DNA of 64,000 bases from an uncultured Bacteroides sp. (GTDB taxonomy: Bacteria > Bacteroidota > Bacteroidia > Bacteroidales > Bacteroidaceae). Below the pieces are notes generated by a model that had not been told where the DNA came from, did no database searches, and worked only from the letters and a program-made list of their open reading frames with translations. The stretch spans positions 68,251-132,250 of the forward strand of contig CALADS010000080.1 of the NCBI GenBank assembly GCA_937890825.1, written 5' to 3'. The position numbers and the translations under genes were made by a program. Positions 24,923 to 34,720 of the stretch are shown in pieces (positions within the stretch are counted from its first letter, which is position 1; each line of letters begins with the position of its first letter).

Positions 24923-27688
24923 TTAATACCAGCGGATGTTGCTCTGCGTCTGGCTGCGTTGTTCCCATTTCAAATCCTGCAAAATGCTGGCATTGGCACG
25001 GATGGTGAAATTGTAATATTTCCAACGACCAAAAGGAGAAAGGCTGGCCGACATACTAAAGCAGTGCAAATCTCTCGTAATATTGAAAGCCGTCTGTACT
25101 ATCTCTTTGGCATTGAAATCATACCCGGTATTAAAGTTGACTGCCCATTTATTGGAAAGCTTCACATTACCGTTCACGTTGAGCGAATTCAAACTGAACT
25201 TATACGGGTAGCGCATGGTCTTCCGGTTGATAGGCTTGCTGGTATCTTCTGATATGTTGAAACCCGTACTCAGGTTGATGGACCAAGGCATCTTGAATAC
25301 CTGATAGCCGTCGGAATCCACGTCTGCCTCGCGGGTCTTCTTTTCCGTGATGCCTCTTTGTTCATCTGCCCCCGACACATTCTCGTCTTCTCCTTCTCCC
25401 TTCTGCTCATCTTTCTCATCATCCAGCTTTTCACCGGTAAACAAGGCTTTGACTTTTTTCCAACTGTCGTTGTTCAACGTATAGCTGAATGAAGTGCCGT
25501 AACCTTGGAAACGTCCGAATCGTCCGTACGACCATTCCGTGCGGTCGCCCACCTTTACATTACCGTTTTTATCGAATGTATAGGCATAGGTGGCAAACAC
25601 TGCATTCATACTGAACGTATAATTCTTGCTCAGCTTCAGACGAAGGTTCATGTTCAAGTTACTCCACGGGCGTACTTTGGCAGCCGTATTATACGACATA
25701 TTGAAACCAAATTCATCAATCAGGCTCACCTTGCGGATAGAGTCGTTTTTATCCTTATACTTCATTTCCAAGTTATTGGAGATACCAAAAGAGATATTAC
25801 CCGACCTTCCTCTTCCGGGAGGGCTGAAAGCCTGACCGGCATAAGGCGAATACACCACGGTATCTTGCGTACCATCCAGATTCGGGCGATAGTAAGTTTC
25901 GTAATAGCCGAACCGGCTGGAACCAAAGTCGGGAGCCGCACTGAAAGACACGGTAGGTGTAATGACGTGGCGAATCTGAATTTCCTTCTTCTTCATGAAC
26001 AAGGGCTTATACATACCATAAATCTTGGTATTGACACTGATGCTACCCCGATAATCATACACCCTGTGAAAACCATAAATGGTATCCGTATTCACTTCGC
26101 GTCCGCTGGTTCCAGCATTCGGATCCCAGTCCTTCATTATCTTACGCGTGTACCAGCGTTCTGTATAGTTCACACTAGGCGTTACATTGAAATACTTAAA
26201 GAGCGTAAAGGTAGCACTCACCGGAATATCGTGCTGCATACCGTTCTCCCAATCCTTGATAAGATTCGATTTGAACAGCTTGTCATCCTTGGTCTGTATG
26301 CTGTTCTTCAAACGTCCCGTGTAGCGGAAAGAAATCTTTTCGTACCATCTTTCATTGCCCACCGCTTTTTTTCGCTTAAAGGGGAACATCGTAGTCAGCG
26401 AGATATTCATATCGGGCAAGGTCACGTTAACAGAAGAGTCCTTCATGTTTTGAGCAATGTTCGACGTAGCCGAAACCGTCAGTTTCTTATCGAAGAAATA
26501 ACGGGTGTAGCTGATACTAGAGGTCTTGGTGTTCTGCGACATAGCCGTACCGTTGTACATATTACCGATGTTGGTACGCTCATAGCTACTGGTGGCAAAG
26601 TTTACGCTGGCCGAGAAAGTCTGGTTCGGATTCGCCTTGGGGTCCTGGCGGTGCGACCACACAATCTTGAAGTCTTTGGCCTCTGAATAGTCGGGCAATC
26701 CCTTGTCACCAGTTTTGGTAACCTGGTAGCTGGCTTGCAGTAAACCCGAATATTTATACCGCTTGATATAATTGCTTTCTGCGTTCAAGGCCCACGAACC
26801 CTTCGTAAAGATGTCACCCCGAAGTTTCAGGTCCATGCGGTCGCTGATGGCAAAGTAATACCCGCCGTCGGTCAGACCGAATCCGCGGTTAGAGTCATCC
26901 ATATAGGTAGGCATCAGGAATCCCGACTGATAGCTGCTGGAGAACGGGAAAAAGAAGAACGGCACAGCTAAAGGCAACGGAACATCTTCTACCACCAGGT
27001 AAGCCGGTCCGGTCACTACATTCTTCTTCGGACGAACCTTGGCATAGGTCATCTGCATATAGAAGTGGGGATGCTCGTGATTGTCGCAAGTGGTATACCG
27101 TCCACTCTTCATATACAATTCATCGTTCAGGCCCTTTTTGGCATTGTTACCGGTCACATATCCTTCTCCCTGTTGGCTCACCACATTGCTGATGATACCC
27201 TTTTTACTCTTGAAGTTATACCGTATGGTATTGGTTTCGTAGGGTGTCTCACCGTCCTTGAACACGGGAGTACCTTGCAGGGTACCCAGTGAATCTTCTA
27301 CGCCATGCGCATAGACGGTGCTGCTGTCCATGTTCATGGTAATGACATCAGCCGTCAGCTCAATAGGTTTGGAGCCTTGCTGATACACCACTTTTCCTTG
27401 TCCATAGAGATGGGCAAAACCATTTTGGGTAAAAACGATAGAATCGGTAGCCTCGTAAGTGACCGGTGCATCCAGCCCGTCTTTTTTCTTGGGTGCAGGC
27501 ACACTGTCCGGTGCCAGCGAATCTGTATTCAATGAATCTACAGGCAATGAATCGCCCTTAAGAACCGAAGATTCTGCCCTTTTTCGGGTAGGTGCTATCT
27601 TCCCCCTCCTACGTTGGGACAAAGCCTCACCGGAAATCAGGAGCAAGACAAACATCAACAGAAATGATATGACTATTTTTGGTTTCAA
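24923..27688 (-). CDS. lptD: LPS-assembly protein LptD, Bacteroidetes form
   Basis: About 921 residues from a TTG at 27688. The longer frame starts with a TTG at 27727 that lies inside a TAnnTTTG box (27725-27732), so it cannot be the start; no in-frame ATG precedes the signal peptide. Signal peptide MKPKIVISFLLMFVLLLISGEALSQ-like, a charged linker with repeated DSL motifs, an OstA/LptA-like beta-jellyroll (VYQQGSKPIELTADVITMNMDSSTVYA), then a long beta-barrel with alternating strands and a C-terminal aromatic strand. It inserts LPS in the outer leaflet together with LptE. The start is an inference. Confidence 0.88.
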   Translation of the reverse strand: MKPKIVISFLLMFVLLLISGEALSQRRRGKIAPTRKRAESSVLKGDSLPVDSLNTDSLAPDSVPAPKKKDGLDAPVTYEATDSIVFTQNGFAHLYGQGKVVYQQGSKPIELTADVITMNMDSSTVYAHGVEDSLGTLQGTPVFKDGETPYETNTIRYNFKSKKGIISNVVSQQGEGYVTGNNAKKGLNDELYMKSGRYTTCDNHEHPHFYMQMTYAKVRPKKNVVTGPAYLVVEDVPLPLAVPFFFFPFSSSYQSGFLMPTYMDDSNRGFGLTDGGYYFAISDRMDLKLRGDIFTKGSWALNAESNYIKRYKYSGLLQASYQVTKTGDKGLPDYSEAKDFKIVWSHRQDPKANPNQTFSASVNFATSSYERTNIGNMYNGTAMSQNTKTSSISYTRYFFDKKLTVSATSNIAQNMKDSSVNVTLPDMNISLTTMFPFKRKKAVGNERWYEKISFRYTGRLKNSIQTKDDKLFKSNLIKDWENGMQHDIPVSATFTLFKYFNVTPSVNYTERWYTRKIMKDWDPNAGTSGREVNTDTIYGFHRVYDYRGSISVNTKIYGMYKPLFMKKKEIQIRHVITPTVSFSAAPDFGSSRFGYYETYYRPNLDGTQDTVVYSPYAGQAFSPPGRGRSGNISFGISNNLEMKYKDKNDSIRKVSLIDEFGFNMSYNTAAKVRPWSNLNMNLRLKLSKNYTFSMNAVFATYAYTFDKNGNVKVGDRTEWSYGRFGRFQGYGTSFSYTLNNDSWKKVKALFTGEKLDDEKDEQKGEGEDENVSGADEQRGITEKKTREADVDSDGYQVFKMPWSINLSTGFNISEDTSKPINRKTMRYPYKFSLNSLNVNGNVKLSNKWAVNFNTGYDFNAKEIVQTAFNITRDLHCFSMSASLSPFGRWKYYNFTIRANASILQDLKWEQRSQTQSNIRWY

Positions 27689-27724
27689 TGATTTTATTAG
27701 CTTATAGTTTCCGCTTTGAGTGGA

Positions 27725-27732
27725 CAAAAGTA
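27725..27732 (-). promoter_or_regulatory. Candidate -7 box for lptD
   Basis: Minus-strand TACTTTTG; its last three bases are the first possible TTG start of the open frame. Confidence 0.5.
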
Positions 27733-27778
27733 CATATTTTAAACGGATAATCGGTGTTTTTTTGAAAAAAATAGATGC

Positions 27779-28336
27779 CTACAAGAATTGTTCGCACCAA
27801 CGGTCGAAACGACGAAGACCTGCTTCGCCATAGCGTGCCAGACTGTTACGGGCTTTTTCCACACTTTTCTCCCGATCCAAATGAGTCTTGGAGTAAAACT
27901 TATCCGCAAAGCAGATGACTTGTTCTTCCAGGCTTACGGGCAGCATATCGCGATGAGGTACCGGCAACTCCCGCGCCAGTATATCCTCCAGCGACAAGCC
28001 GGCACCGGTATGCCGCTCACACACCAGTGCATGCCGCAGATACCCTTCTCTGCGCATCAGTTCGGCTCCCAGATACCCGTGACAGATATACGGTTTGTCG
28101 CCGAAACAGCAGATACCGTCGGCATCGGTCAGAAAAATGCCGATATCGTGCAGCATAGCCGCTTCATAAAGAAAATCCTCGTCCAACTTTAGTTCCGGAT
28201 GCCGGTGTGCTATTTCCAATGCTTTCTGAGCCACACTTCTACTGTGTGTCCACAAGATGTGTCGCAGTTGCTCGGCACCGGCATAGTATTTATCTATAAT
28301 TCTTTGGGGTAAAGTGAGTCGTTGTTCCTGTTCCAT
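27779..28336 (-). CDS. HD-domain phosphohydrolase
   Basis: 185 residues. The HD signature is LWTHSRSVAQKALEI with H30-region, then MLHDIG (metal-binding HD) near residue 62-67 and later HTGAGLS. This is the HD fold of metal-dependent phosphohydrolases acting on nucleotides or phosphates. A KDxKFYSKTHLDREKSVE-like tail (DKFYSKTHLDRE) is conserved in Bacteroidetes members. It starts 3 nt after the GT39 stop, so it is co-transcribed with an envelope glycosyltransferase; the functional link is unknown. Confidence 0.85.
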   Translation of the reverse strand: MEQEQRLTLPQRIIDKYYAGAEQLRHILWTHSRSVAQKALEIAHRHPELKLDEDFLYEAAMLHDIGIFLTDADGICCFGDKPYICHGYLGAELMRREGYLRHALVCERHTGAGLSLEDILARELPVPHRDMLPVSLEEQVICFADKFYSKTHLDREKSVEKARNSLARYGEAGLRRFDRWCEQFL

Positions 28337-28339
28337 AGT

Positions 28340-30073
28340 TTATTTCTTTTGGAATTTATAAATCAGCACTTGCGAACGAAGGTCACAGCTGCGGTAAGGA
28401 GTCTGATGAAGCTCTTCCAGCAGATACGTACCGGCAAATTCCTCCATGAAGCGTTCTTGGTCTCTTACAGCCACCACTACAATTCCTTGTCCTTCCGGAT
28501 GCTCCAATGCAAAATTGCGCATACGGTCGTTCAGGTAATAATTGGCTCCATAAAAACGAATCAAGCGGTCGGTATAGGAATAAACCGGTCCCTGGGGCAC
28601 GTATTGATTAAAGCAGGCAGCCAACCGTTTGTCCGACTTTACAGAAAGCACTGTAGGCTGATATACACCGTCCAGACTGACAAAGATAGCCATCATCATA
28701 CCGGCTACCCCATACAGCAGCGAGCGGATATCGGCTTTTCTGGCTACAGCCCACAGCAGACACATGCCGGCTACAAGGGGCAGCAACACGATAAACCACT
28801 TACCCACCGATAGAGGCGTGGTTTCCAATGCCTGAACAAAAGCGATGTTCTCGGCAGCATGACGACCGTTTCCCCAGATACTGTCGGGCAGCCATCCCAT
28901 ACGCACCACAAAAAACACCAACGTCAGCAACACACCAAGTGTAGCAAATACACGAGCGCAAATGCGAAACAGTCTGACACCGCGAGATACATGCATCCAC
29001 AGGTATTCGGCTATCAGTACCGCCATAAACGGATAGATAGGCAGCAGATACACACTGCGCTTGCTCTTGGGAATACAATAGAATGTAAAGATGAACAGAA
29101 TCACCACCCAGGTGAAGAGTGACAGCGGAGACTGCTGACGGAACCTGTTCCAAGCCTTCTTCAAACGCTCTCCCCACGAGGCCCCTTCGGGCAGGCAGCG
29201 CATACCTTTCCAATCCACTTCAAACAAAGAAATCAGCAGCACAAGGGTCCAGGGCACCCAGCCCCAAATAAGGGTCAGGAAATTATACCACATCGGATTT
29301 TCATGCGAGCCATAAGACATGGTTCCTGAGAAACGGCCCAGGTTTTCTTCTACCATCAGATCGATGAAGGCATCACCGCCCTGAAGCGAAGCGGCATACA
29401 GCCACACACCATAAGGAATCAACGTAAGGAGGCCGATAAGCAGCAGAGAAAAGAAGGTAGAAGCGAAAGAACGGCCGCGCAGAAGCTGATACAGACCGAT
29501 ACACGTACACGGGAAGATAGATCCTACCGGACCCTTGGTCAGAGTAGCTGCTGCCATCAGCACTACCGCCAGCCAAGGAATACCTTTACGGTTGGCCTCA
29601 TCCCAACGAAACAGCAGACAAAGGGAAATGACGATCAACGACACCTGCAACATGTCTACACGACAAGCCACCGCTGCACGGTGCACCTCGAACGAAGTGA
29701 GCAGTAATAAAGAAGTCAGCACAGCCGTTCTCACACCCTTACGCTTAGCTATAAAGAGGAAAAAGACTAGCTGCATGGCCAGGAAAGCTAAGGCCGACGG
29801 CATACGGGCAGACCATTCCGTCACCTCGCCGCCAAAGAGCGTAGAAATGGCAGCTATACACCAATACAGAAAAGGAGGTTTGTAAGCGATATCTGTGCCA
29901 TAATTAATCGGTAATAACCAATTACCACTTTCCAGTATAGAAACGGCTACAATGGCCTCTCTCGGCTCTCCTTTGGAGTAGAACAGCGTTTCACCGAGAA
30001 ACGGCAGAAGTATACAAGCACTTAACAAGGCTACCAGCCAGAATGCCTTCTTTTTGTCTAACATATTTTCCAT
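28340..30073 (-). CDS. Glycosyltransferase family 39 (ArnT/PMT-like)
   Basis: 577 residues with about 11 membrane helices. An acidic catalytic-loop motif SKGEPREAIVAVSILESGNWLLP after helix 1 is the GT39/83 hallmark (GEPRE), and YKPPFLYWCIA follows. The C-terminal part (from about 480) is a periplasmic domain. Such enzymes move a sugar from a polyprenyl-phosphate donor to lipid A or another periplasmic acceptor. The neighbours (LTA-synthase-like, GtrA, GT2) support an envelope-decoration role; acceptor and sugar are unknown. Confidence 0.87.
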   Translation of the reverse strand: MENMLDKKKAFWLVALLSACILLPFLGETLFYSKGEPREAIVAVSILESGNWLLPINYGTDIAYKPPFLYWCIAAISTLFGGEVTEWSARMPSALAFLAMQLVFFLFIAKRKGVRTAVLTSLLLLTSFEVHRAAVACRVDMLQVSLIVISLCLLFRWDEANRKGIPWLAVVLMAAATLTKGPVGSIFPCTCIGLYQLLRGRSFASTFFSLLLIGLLTLIPYGVWLYAASLQGGDAFIDLMVEENLGRFSGTMSYGSHENPMWYNFLTLIWGWVPWTLVLLISLFEVDWKGMRCLPEGASWGERLKKAWNRFRQQSPLSLFTWVVILFIFTFYCIPKSKRSVYLLPIYPFMAVLIAEYLWMHVSRGVRLFRICARVFATLGVLLTLVFFVVRMGWLPDSIWGNGRHAAENIAFVQALETTPLSVGKWFIVLLPLVAGMCLLWAVARKADIRSLLYGVAGMMMAIFVSLDGVYQPTVLSVKSDKRLAACFNQYVPQGPVYSYTDRLIRFYGANYYLNDRMRNFALEHPEGQGIVVVAVRDQERFMEEFAGTYLLEELHQTPYRSCDLRSQVLIYKFQKK

Positions 30074-30093
30074 TGTTTTTTCTTTTGACTCCG

Positions 30094-30101
30094 CAAAAGT
30101 A
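30094..30101 (-). promoter_or_regulatory. Candidate -7 box for the GT39-HD operon
   Basis: Minus-strand TACTTTTG, 21 nt before the ATG; divergent with the box at 30123-30130. Confidence 0.5.
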
Positions 30102-30122
30102 CGAATTTATTCTGAAACTTCT

Positions 30123-30130
30123 TATCTTTG
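30123..30130 (+). promoter_or_regulatory. Candidate -7 box for the LTA-synthase-like operon
   Basis: TATCTTTG; it overlaps the first in-frame ATG (30128), so the ATG at 30167 is the start. Confidence 0.55.
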
Positions 30131-30166
30131 CACATTACATATACTTCAATAACTAGTTATATTCAA

Positions 30167-32158
30167 ATGAAAAATAACCCCATCCGTTGCGCCACTACCT
30201 ATCTGGCCTACCTGGCAACCATACACGTGGCTGCACTCCTGTTGTTCTTTATTTTCAGATTTATCTTATACTTCTCGGTAGACTATCAGTTCCCGGCAGC
30301 CATAGACCAGAATCTGCCACTCAAGTCTATCGCCTTTATCCGCGGACTCTGGTTTGACAATGTCATCGCCTGCTACCTGCTCTTACTACCTCTAGTAGTG
30401 CTTTGGATAGCAGCCTTGTGCCAATATACTGCCCGGTGGTTATTTCGGTGCACGGCCTTCTACTTCAGCCTGTTCTATTCCCTGGCCTTTGCCATCACAG
30501 CAGCCAATATACCGTATTTCTGCTATTTCTTCAAGATTATCAACTCTTCCATCTATAACTGGTTTGGCTATGGAGCCACTACAGCCGGCATGATGGTAGG
30601 TGAGTCGTCATACTATTTCCCGATTCTGCTAGGACTGGGTGCCATCGTGTTCACCACCTGGGGGCTCTTTAAACTCTCTGATTATTTCTACCGGCTCAGC
30701 CTCTCTGCCGCCGCCCCGCTGTCCATCAAGCAGCGACTGACTATCCTGGTGGTAGGGGCAGCCTGCGTCGGACTATGCCTCTTCGGTATCCGTGGCCGTA
30801 TGGGATATAACCCCATCAAAGTGAGCCAAGCATATTATTGCCAAGACCCCTTCTTGAACCAACTGGGAGTGAATCCGGTATTCAACCTGCTGACCAGTAC
30901 ATTGGACGACCGGCGCAAAGAAAACAAGTACCTGCACCTGATGCCCGAAGAAGAAGCCGTGAAACAGGCACAAGCCCTACTAAACCGACCGGGCATAGCC
31001 GGCATCTCACCGATGGCGCGACACATAACAACGTCTGGTGACCCTGATAAAAAGAACATCGTCTTTATCTTCATGGAATCTATGTCGGCCCATCTGATGG
31101 AGTCGTTCGGAGCATCTGAACCGCTGACTCCATTCCTGGACAGTCTGTATCATGAATCGCTGGCTTTCAGCAACTTTTATTCGGCTGGCATTCATACCAA
31201 CCACGGTATGTATTCCACGCTGTATTCCTTCCCCACCATCATGAAACGCAATGCCATGAAAGGGTCGGTGATTCCCCTGTATTCCGGTCTGCCCACCATC
31301 CTGAAGGAAAACGGCTACCGGAACCTCTTCTTTATGACTCATGAATCGCAATACGATAACATGAATGCCTTCTTCCGCTCCAACGGCTTCGACGAGGTGT
31401 ATGCACAGGAAGATTATCCGAAAGAGAAAGTAGTCAACAGTTTTGGGGTGCAAGACGACTTCCTCTACCAATACGCCCTGCCCATTCTCAACGAACGGGC
31501 AAAAAGCGGACAACCATTCTTCGGTGTGCTGCTCTCCATCAGCAACCATCCGCCCTACGTCATTCCGCCTTACTTTACTCCCCGAAGTCAAAGCAAGGAA
31601 AAACAAATTGTGGAATATGCCGACTGGGCCATCCGACAATTCATGACAGAAGCACGCAAACAACCCTGGTTTGACGAAACCCTCTTCATTTTCATGGCCG
31701 ACCATGGCAAACTGGTAGGTACGCCTGAATGCGAAATGCCCCAGTCGTATAACCACATTCCGCTAATGATTTACGGAAAAAACATCCGCCCTGCCATATG
31801 TACTGCCATGGGCGGACAAATTGACGTAGCCCCCACCCTGCTGGGATTGCTGAACATAGGCTATACGCAAAACAACTTCGGCATAGACTTGCTGAAAGAA
31901 CAGCGCCCGTGTATGTTCTACACCGCCGATAACCTGATTGCAGCCAGAGACACCAGCCGACTATATATCTACTCTCCCGAAAGCCAACAGGAATTCTGCT
32001 ACCGCTACCGGGGAAGAGAAGTGCAGGCCATGCCCCAAGATTCTCTCTTCGACCGGCTGAAAGACTACTGTTTCTCCATGCTGCAAAGTACGGAATATTT
32101 GGTAAAACAAGGTAAAATCACCAATCACCCGTCAGAGGCGACCATCTCTCAACCCTAA
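30167..32158 (+). CDS. LTA synthase family protein (sulfatase-fold phosphotransferase)
   Basis: 663 residues from the ATG at 30167. Five membrane helices occupy about the first 200 residues; the periplasmic sulfatase-type domain follows. Motifs: FIFMESMSAHLMESFG with metal-binding Glu, SAGIHTNHGMYSTLYSFP with the Thr nucleophile, and FMADHGKLVG with the metal-binding Asp-His. In Gram-positives LtaS polymerises glycerol phosphate; in Bacteroidetes such proteins probably move phosphoglycerol or phosphoethanolamine to an envelope acceptor. It leads a three-gene set with GtrA and GT2, spaced by 7 nt or less. Confidence 0.9.
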   Translation: MKNNPIRCATTYLAYLATIHVAALLLFFIFRFILYFSVDYQFPAAIDQNLPLKSIAFIRGLWFDNVIACYLLLLPLVVLWIAALCQYTARWLFRCTAFYFSLFYSLAFAITAANIPYFCYFFKIINSSIYNWFGYGATTAGMMVGESSYYFPILLGLGAIVFTTWGLFKLSDYFYRLSLSAAAPLSIKQRLTILVVGAACVGLCLFGIRGRMGYNPIKVSQAYYCQDPFLNQLGVNPVFNLLTSTLDDRRKENKYLHLMPEEEAVKQAQALLNRPGIAGISPMARHITTSGDPDKKNIVFIFMESMSAHLMESFGASEPLTPFLDSLYHESLAFSNFYSAGIHTNHGMYSTLYSFPTIMKRNAMKGSVIPLYSGLPTILKENGYRNLFFMTHESQYDNMNAFFRSNGFDEVYAQEDYPKEKVVNSFGVQDDFLYQYALPILNERAKSGQPFFGVLLSISNHPPYVIPPYFTPRSQSKEKQIVEYADWAIRQFMTEARKQPWFDETLFIFMADHGKLVGTPECEMPQSYNHIPLMIYGKNIRPAICTAMGGQIDVAPTLLGLLNIGYTQNNFGIDLLKEQRPCMFYTADNLIAARDTSRLYIYSPESQQEFCYRYRGREVQAMPQDSLFDRLKDYCFSMLQSTEYLVKQGKITNHPSEATISQP

Positions 32159-32165
32159 ACCCGTG

Positions 32166-32552
32166 ATGCGCATGAAACAAACGAAACAACTACTCGAGTT
32201 TATCCGGTTCGCCCTGGTAGGCATACTGGCCACCGCTCTGCACTACGGATTATACTACCTGCTGCAGACACTTATCAATGTCAATATAGCCTATGCGACC
32301 GGGTATCTGCTGAGCTTCATTGTCAATTTCTACCTCACTGCCTACTTCACCTTCGGCACCCGCCCCTCGTGGAAAAAGGCGGTAGGATTCAGCGGAGCAC
32401 ACCTGGTGAATTTTCTGATCCACATGCTGCTGCTCAATCTGTTCCTATGGGCTGGCATCTCCCAAACATGGGCACCGCTGCCCGTATTTGCCATTGCCAT
32501 CCCCGTGAACTTTATCTTAATCAGATTCGTCTTTAAACATAAAAATCTATGA
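32166..32552 (+). CDS. GtrA-like membrane protein
   Basis: 128 residues with four membrane helices and the GtrA family pattern (FIRFALVGILATALHYGLYYLL; LSFIVNFYLTAYFTF; VNFILIRFVFK). GtrA-type proteins are thought to flip polyprenyl-phosphate sugars across the inner membrane. The stop overlaps the start of the glycosyltransferase gene (ATGA), fitting a flippase/synthase pair. Start may be the GTG at 32163, ATG at 32166 or ATG at 32172. Confidence 0.88.
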   Translation: MRMKQTKQLLEFIRFALVGILATALHYGLYYLLQTLINVNIAYATGYLLSFIVNFYLTAYFTFGTRPSWKKAVGFSGAHLVNFLIHMLLLNLFLWAGISQTWAPLPVFAIAIPVNFILIRFVFKHKNL

Positions 32553-33505
32553 ATACCACCCAACTACTCATTGTAGTGCCTTGCTACAACGAAGAAGAAG
32601 TTCTTCTGGAAACCACCAAGCAACTTTCGGCCGTACTCGACAGACTGTTGCAAAATCACGAAATAGCCACCGGACACCTGCTCTACGTGGACGACGGCAG
32701 TAAAGACCGCACTTGGGAAATCACCGAGCAACTTTCCCGGCAAAACTCCAAGGTACAAGGCCTGAAACTGGCCCATAACGTAGGCCATCAACAAGCACTC
32801 TGGGCCGGATTGGAATGGGCCGCTGCCCATGAATACGATGCTACCGTATCTATCGATGCCGACCTGCAAGACGATGTAGAAGCCATCATAGAAATGGTAA
32901 AGCTCTACAACCAAGGTACCGACATCGTATATGGAGTACGGAAAGAGCGCAAGACCGACACATTCTTCAAGAAGCACACTGCCCAGGCATTCTACAAACT
33001 GATGAAGACCATGGGAGGCGACATCGTATATAATCATGCCGACTTCCGCCTGATGAGCCTGCGCACGGTAAAGGCTCTGGTGGCTCACCCCGAACGTAAT
33101 CTCTTTATCCGCGGAATGGTATGCAGCCTGGGATATTCTACCGCTTCGGTATACTACGACCGCAAAGAACGCTTTGCCGGAGAATCCAAATATCCGCTGA
33201 GCAAAATGCTGAATTTCGCCCTAGACGGCATCACTTCATTTTCAGTAAAACCCTTGCGCCTAATTACCACCTTCGGACTGCTGTTTATCCTGGTATCCTT
33301 GGCATCCATCCTCTACGCCCTATCAGCTTTTCTAGGTGGTCATGTCATTCCCGGATGGACATCCTTGCTTATCTCTATCTGGTTCATTGGCGGAGCTATC
33401 CTGACTGCCATCGGCATCATCGGTGAGTACATTGGTAAAATATACAAGGAAGTAAAACAGCGGCCACGCTATTTTATAGAAAAAGAAATCAAAACTCAAC
33501 GCTGA
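32549..33505 (+). CDS. Glycosyltransferase family 2 (polyprenyl-phosphate sugar synthase type)
   Basis: 318 residues. GT-A domain at 1 to about 230 with VVPCYNEEEVL, DDGSKDRT, the DADLQD metal-binding motif and the FAGESKYPLSKM segment typical of GtrB/DPM1-like enzymes; two C-terminal membrane helices (FGLLFILVSLASILYAL; SIWFIGGAILTAIGIIGEYIGKIY). It makes a polyprenyl-phosphate sugar on the cytoplasmic face, which GtrA would flip and the GT39 enzyme encoded divergently nearby could use. That three-way link is inference from context. Confidence 0.9.
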   Translation: MNTTQLLIVVPCYNEEEVLLETTKQLSAVLDRLLQNHEIATGHLLYVDDGSKDRTWEITEQLSRQNSKVQGLKLAHNVGHQQALWAGLEWAAAHEYDATVSIDADLQDDVEAIIEMVKLYNQGTDIVYGVRKERKTDTFFKKHTAQAFYKLMKTMGGDIVYNHADFRLMSLRTVKALVAHPERNLFIRGMVCSLGYSTASVYYDRKERFAGESKYPLSKMLNFALDGITSFSVKPLRLITTFGLLFILVSLASILYALSAFLGGHVIPGWTSLLISIWFIGGAILTAIGIIGEYIGKIYKEVKQRPRYFIEKEIKTQR

Positions 33506-33571
33506 ACAATCACCGCAAACCGAGTGTTTACACTTGAAATAGAAAAGCTTACGAAAACGGCTTCTAATTAT

Positions 33572-34663
33572 ATGCGTATGAAACTGAAGAAAATGAATTT
33601 CCGGTGGCTGGCAGCCCTTGCACTAACCGCCACCCTATCGCCTGCCGATGCCTGTACCGGCATCACGCTGAAAAGTAAGGACCAGGCCACCATCGTGGCA
33701 CGCACCATTGAATGGGGAGGTACCAATCTCAACAGCCAATACGTGATTGTACCACGCCGATACATCGACCGGTCGCTCACGCCTGACGGAAAAGATGGCA
33801 TGCGTTTCCAGTCGCGCTACGGCTATGTGGGGCTGGCAGTAGAAATGAAAGAGTTTATAGCCGAAGGCATCAACGAAGCCGGACTATCGGCCGGACTGTT
33901 CTATTTTCCGAACTACGGCCAATACGAGGCCTACCAACCGGATAAGAAAGCCTGCAGTATGGCCGACTTACAATTGGTACCTTATATCCTGGGCGAATGT
34001 GCCACGCTGGAAGAAGTAAAAGCTGCCGTAGAGCGCATCCATATCATCAACATCGACCCGAGAGCTTCTACAGTACACTGGCGATTTGCCGACCCACAGG
34101 GCCGACAACTGGTATTGGAAATTATCGACGGGAAACCTTGCTTCTATGAGAACCAGCTGGGCGTGCTGACCAACTCACCCGGCTTTGAATGGCAACTGAC
34201 CAACCTCAACAATTACGTAAACCTCTTTCCCGGTGCAGCACCCGCTCAGCAATTGGGCCACTTATCACTTCGGTCATTGGGAGCAGGCAGTGGTTTTCTG
34301 GGGCTTCCGGGTGATGTCACTCCCCCTTCCCGCTTTGTAAGAGCCGCCTTCTATCAGGCCACGGCTCCGCAGCAGGAAACTGCACGGGCCACCGTAGAGC
34401 AGAGTTTTCAGATTCTGAATAACTTCGACATCCCCATCGGTATAGAATTTCCCTTAGGCAAGGTGCCGGCAGACATTCCCAGTGCCACCCAATGGACTTC
34501 GGCTACCGACCTGAAAAACCGAATGCTGTATTTCCGCACCATGTACAACAGTACCATCCGCTGCATTGATCTGCGCAGCATAGATTTCAGCCAGGTCGGC
34601 TATCGGGCCGTTCCCATGGATACAGAACGCCAGCAACCGATAGAAACCCTTACTATCCAATAA
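33572..34663 (+). CDS. Linear amide C-N hydrolase, choloylglycine hydrolase family
   Basis: 363 residues from the ATG at 33572 (another ATG at 33578); the GTG start further upstream adds a non-signal extension. Signal peptide ends ADA just before C28; cleavage there makes Cys28 the N-terminal nucleophile, as in this Ntn-hydrolase family. Other conserved positions: R44, N101 (GINEAGL), N201 (VLTNSP), R257 (SRFVR). Bile salt hydrolases carry Asp in the RTxDW motif; here it is RTIEW with E47, as in some penicillin-acylase-like members. It could deconjugate bile salts or cleave other amides such as penicillin V or N-acyl amino acids. Probably periplasmic. Confidence 0.88.
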   Translation: MRMKLKKMNFRWLAALALTATLSPADACTGITLKSKDQATIVARTIEWGGTNLNSQYVIVPRRYIDRSLTPDGKDGMRFQSRYGYVGLAVEMKEFIAEGINEAGLSAGLFYFPNYGQYEAYQPDKKACSMADLQLVPYILGECATLEEVKAAVERIHIINIDPRASTVHWRFADPQGRQLVLEIIDGKPCFYENQLGVLTNSPGFEWQLTNLNNYVNLFPGAAPAQQLGHLSLRSLGAGSGFLGLPGDVTPPSRFVRAAFYQATAPQQETARATVEQSFQILNNFDIPIGIEFPLGKVPADIPSATQWTSATDLKNRMLYFRTMYNSTIRCIDLRSIDFSQVGYRAVPMDTERQQPIETLTIQ

Positions 34664-34665
34664 AG

Positions 34666-34701
34666 AAATCCCGTCGGAGCAGAACTTCCGACGGGATTTT
34701 T
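34666..34701. terminator. Bidirectional terminator after the C-N hydrolase gene
   Basis: AAATCCCGTCGGA / TCCGACGGGATTT stem with TTTTTT overlapping the right arm; also serves the convergent NlpE-like gene. Confidence 0.85.
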
Positions 34702-34720
34702 TCCAACTACTTGATGTTGA

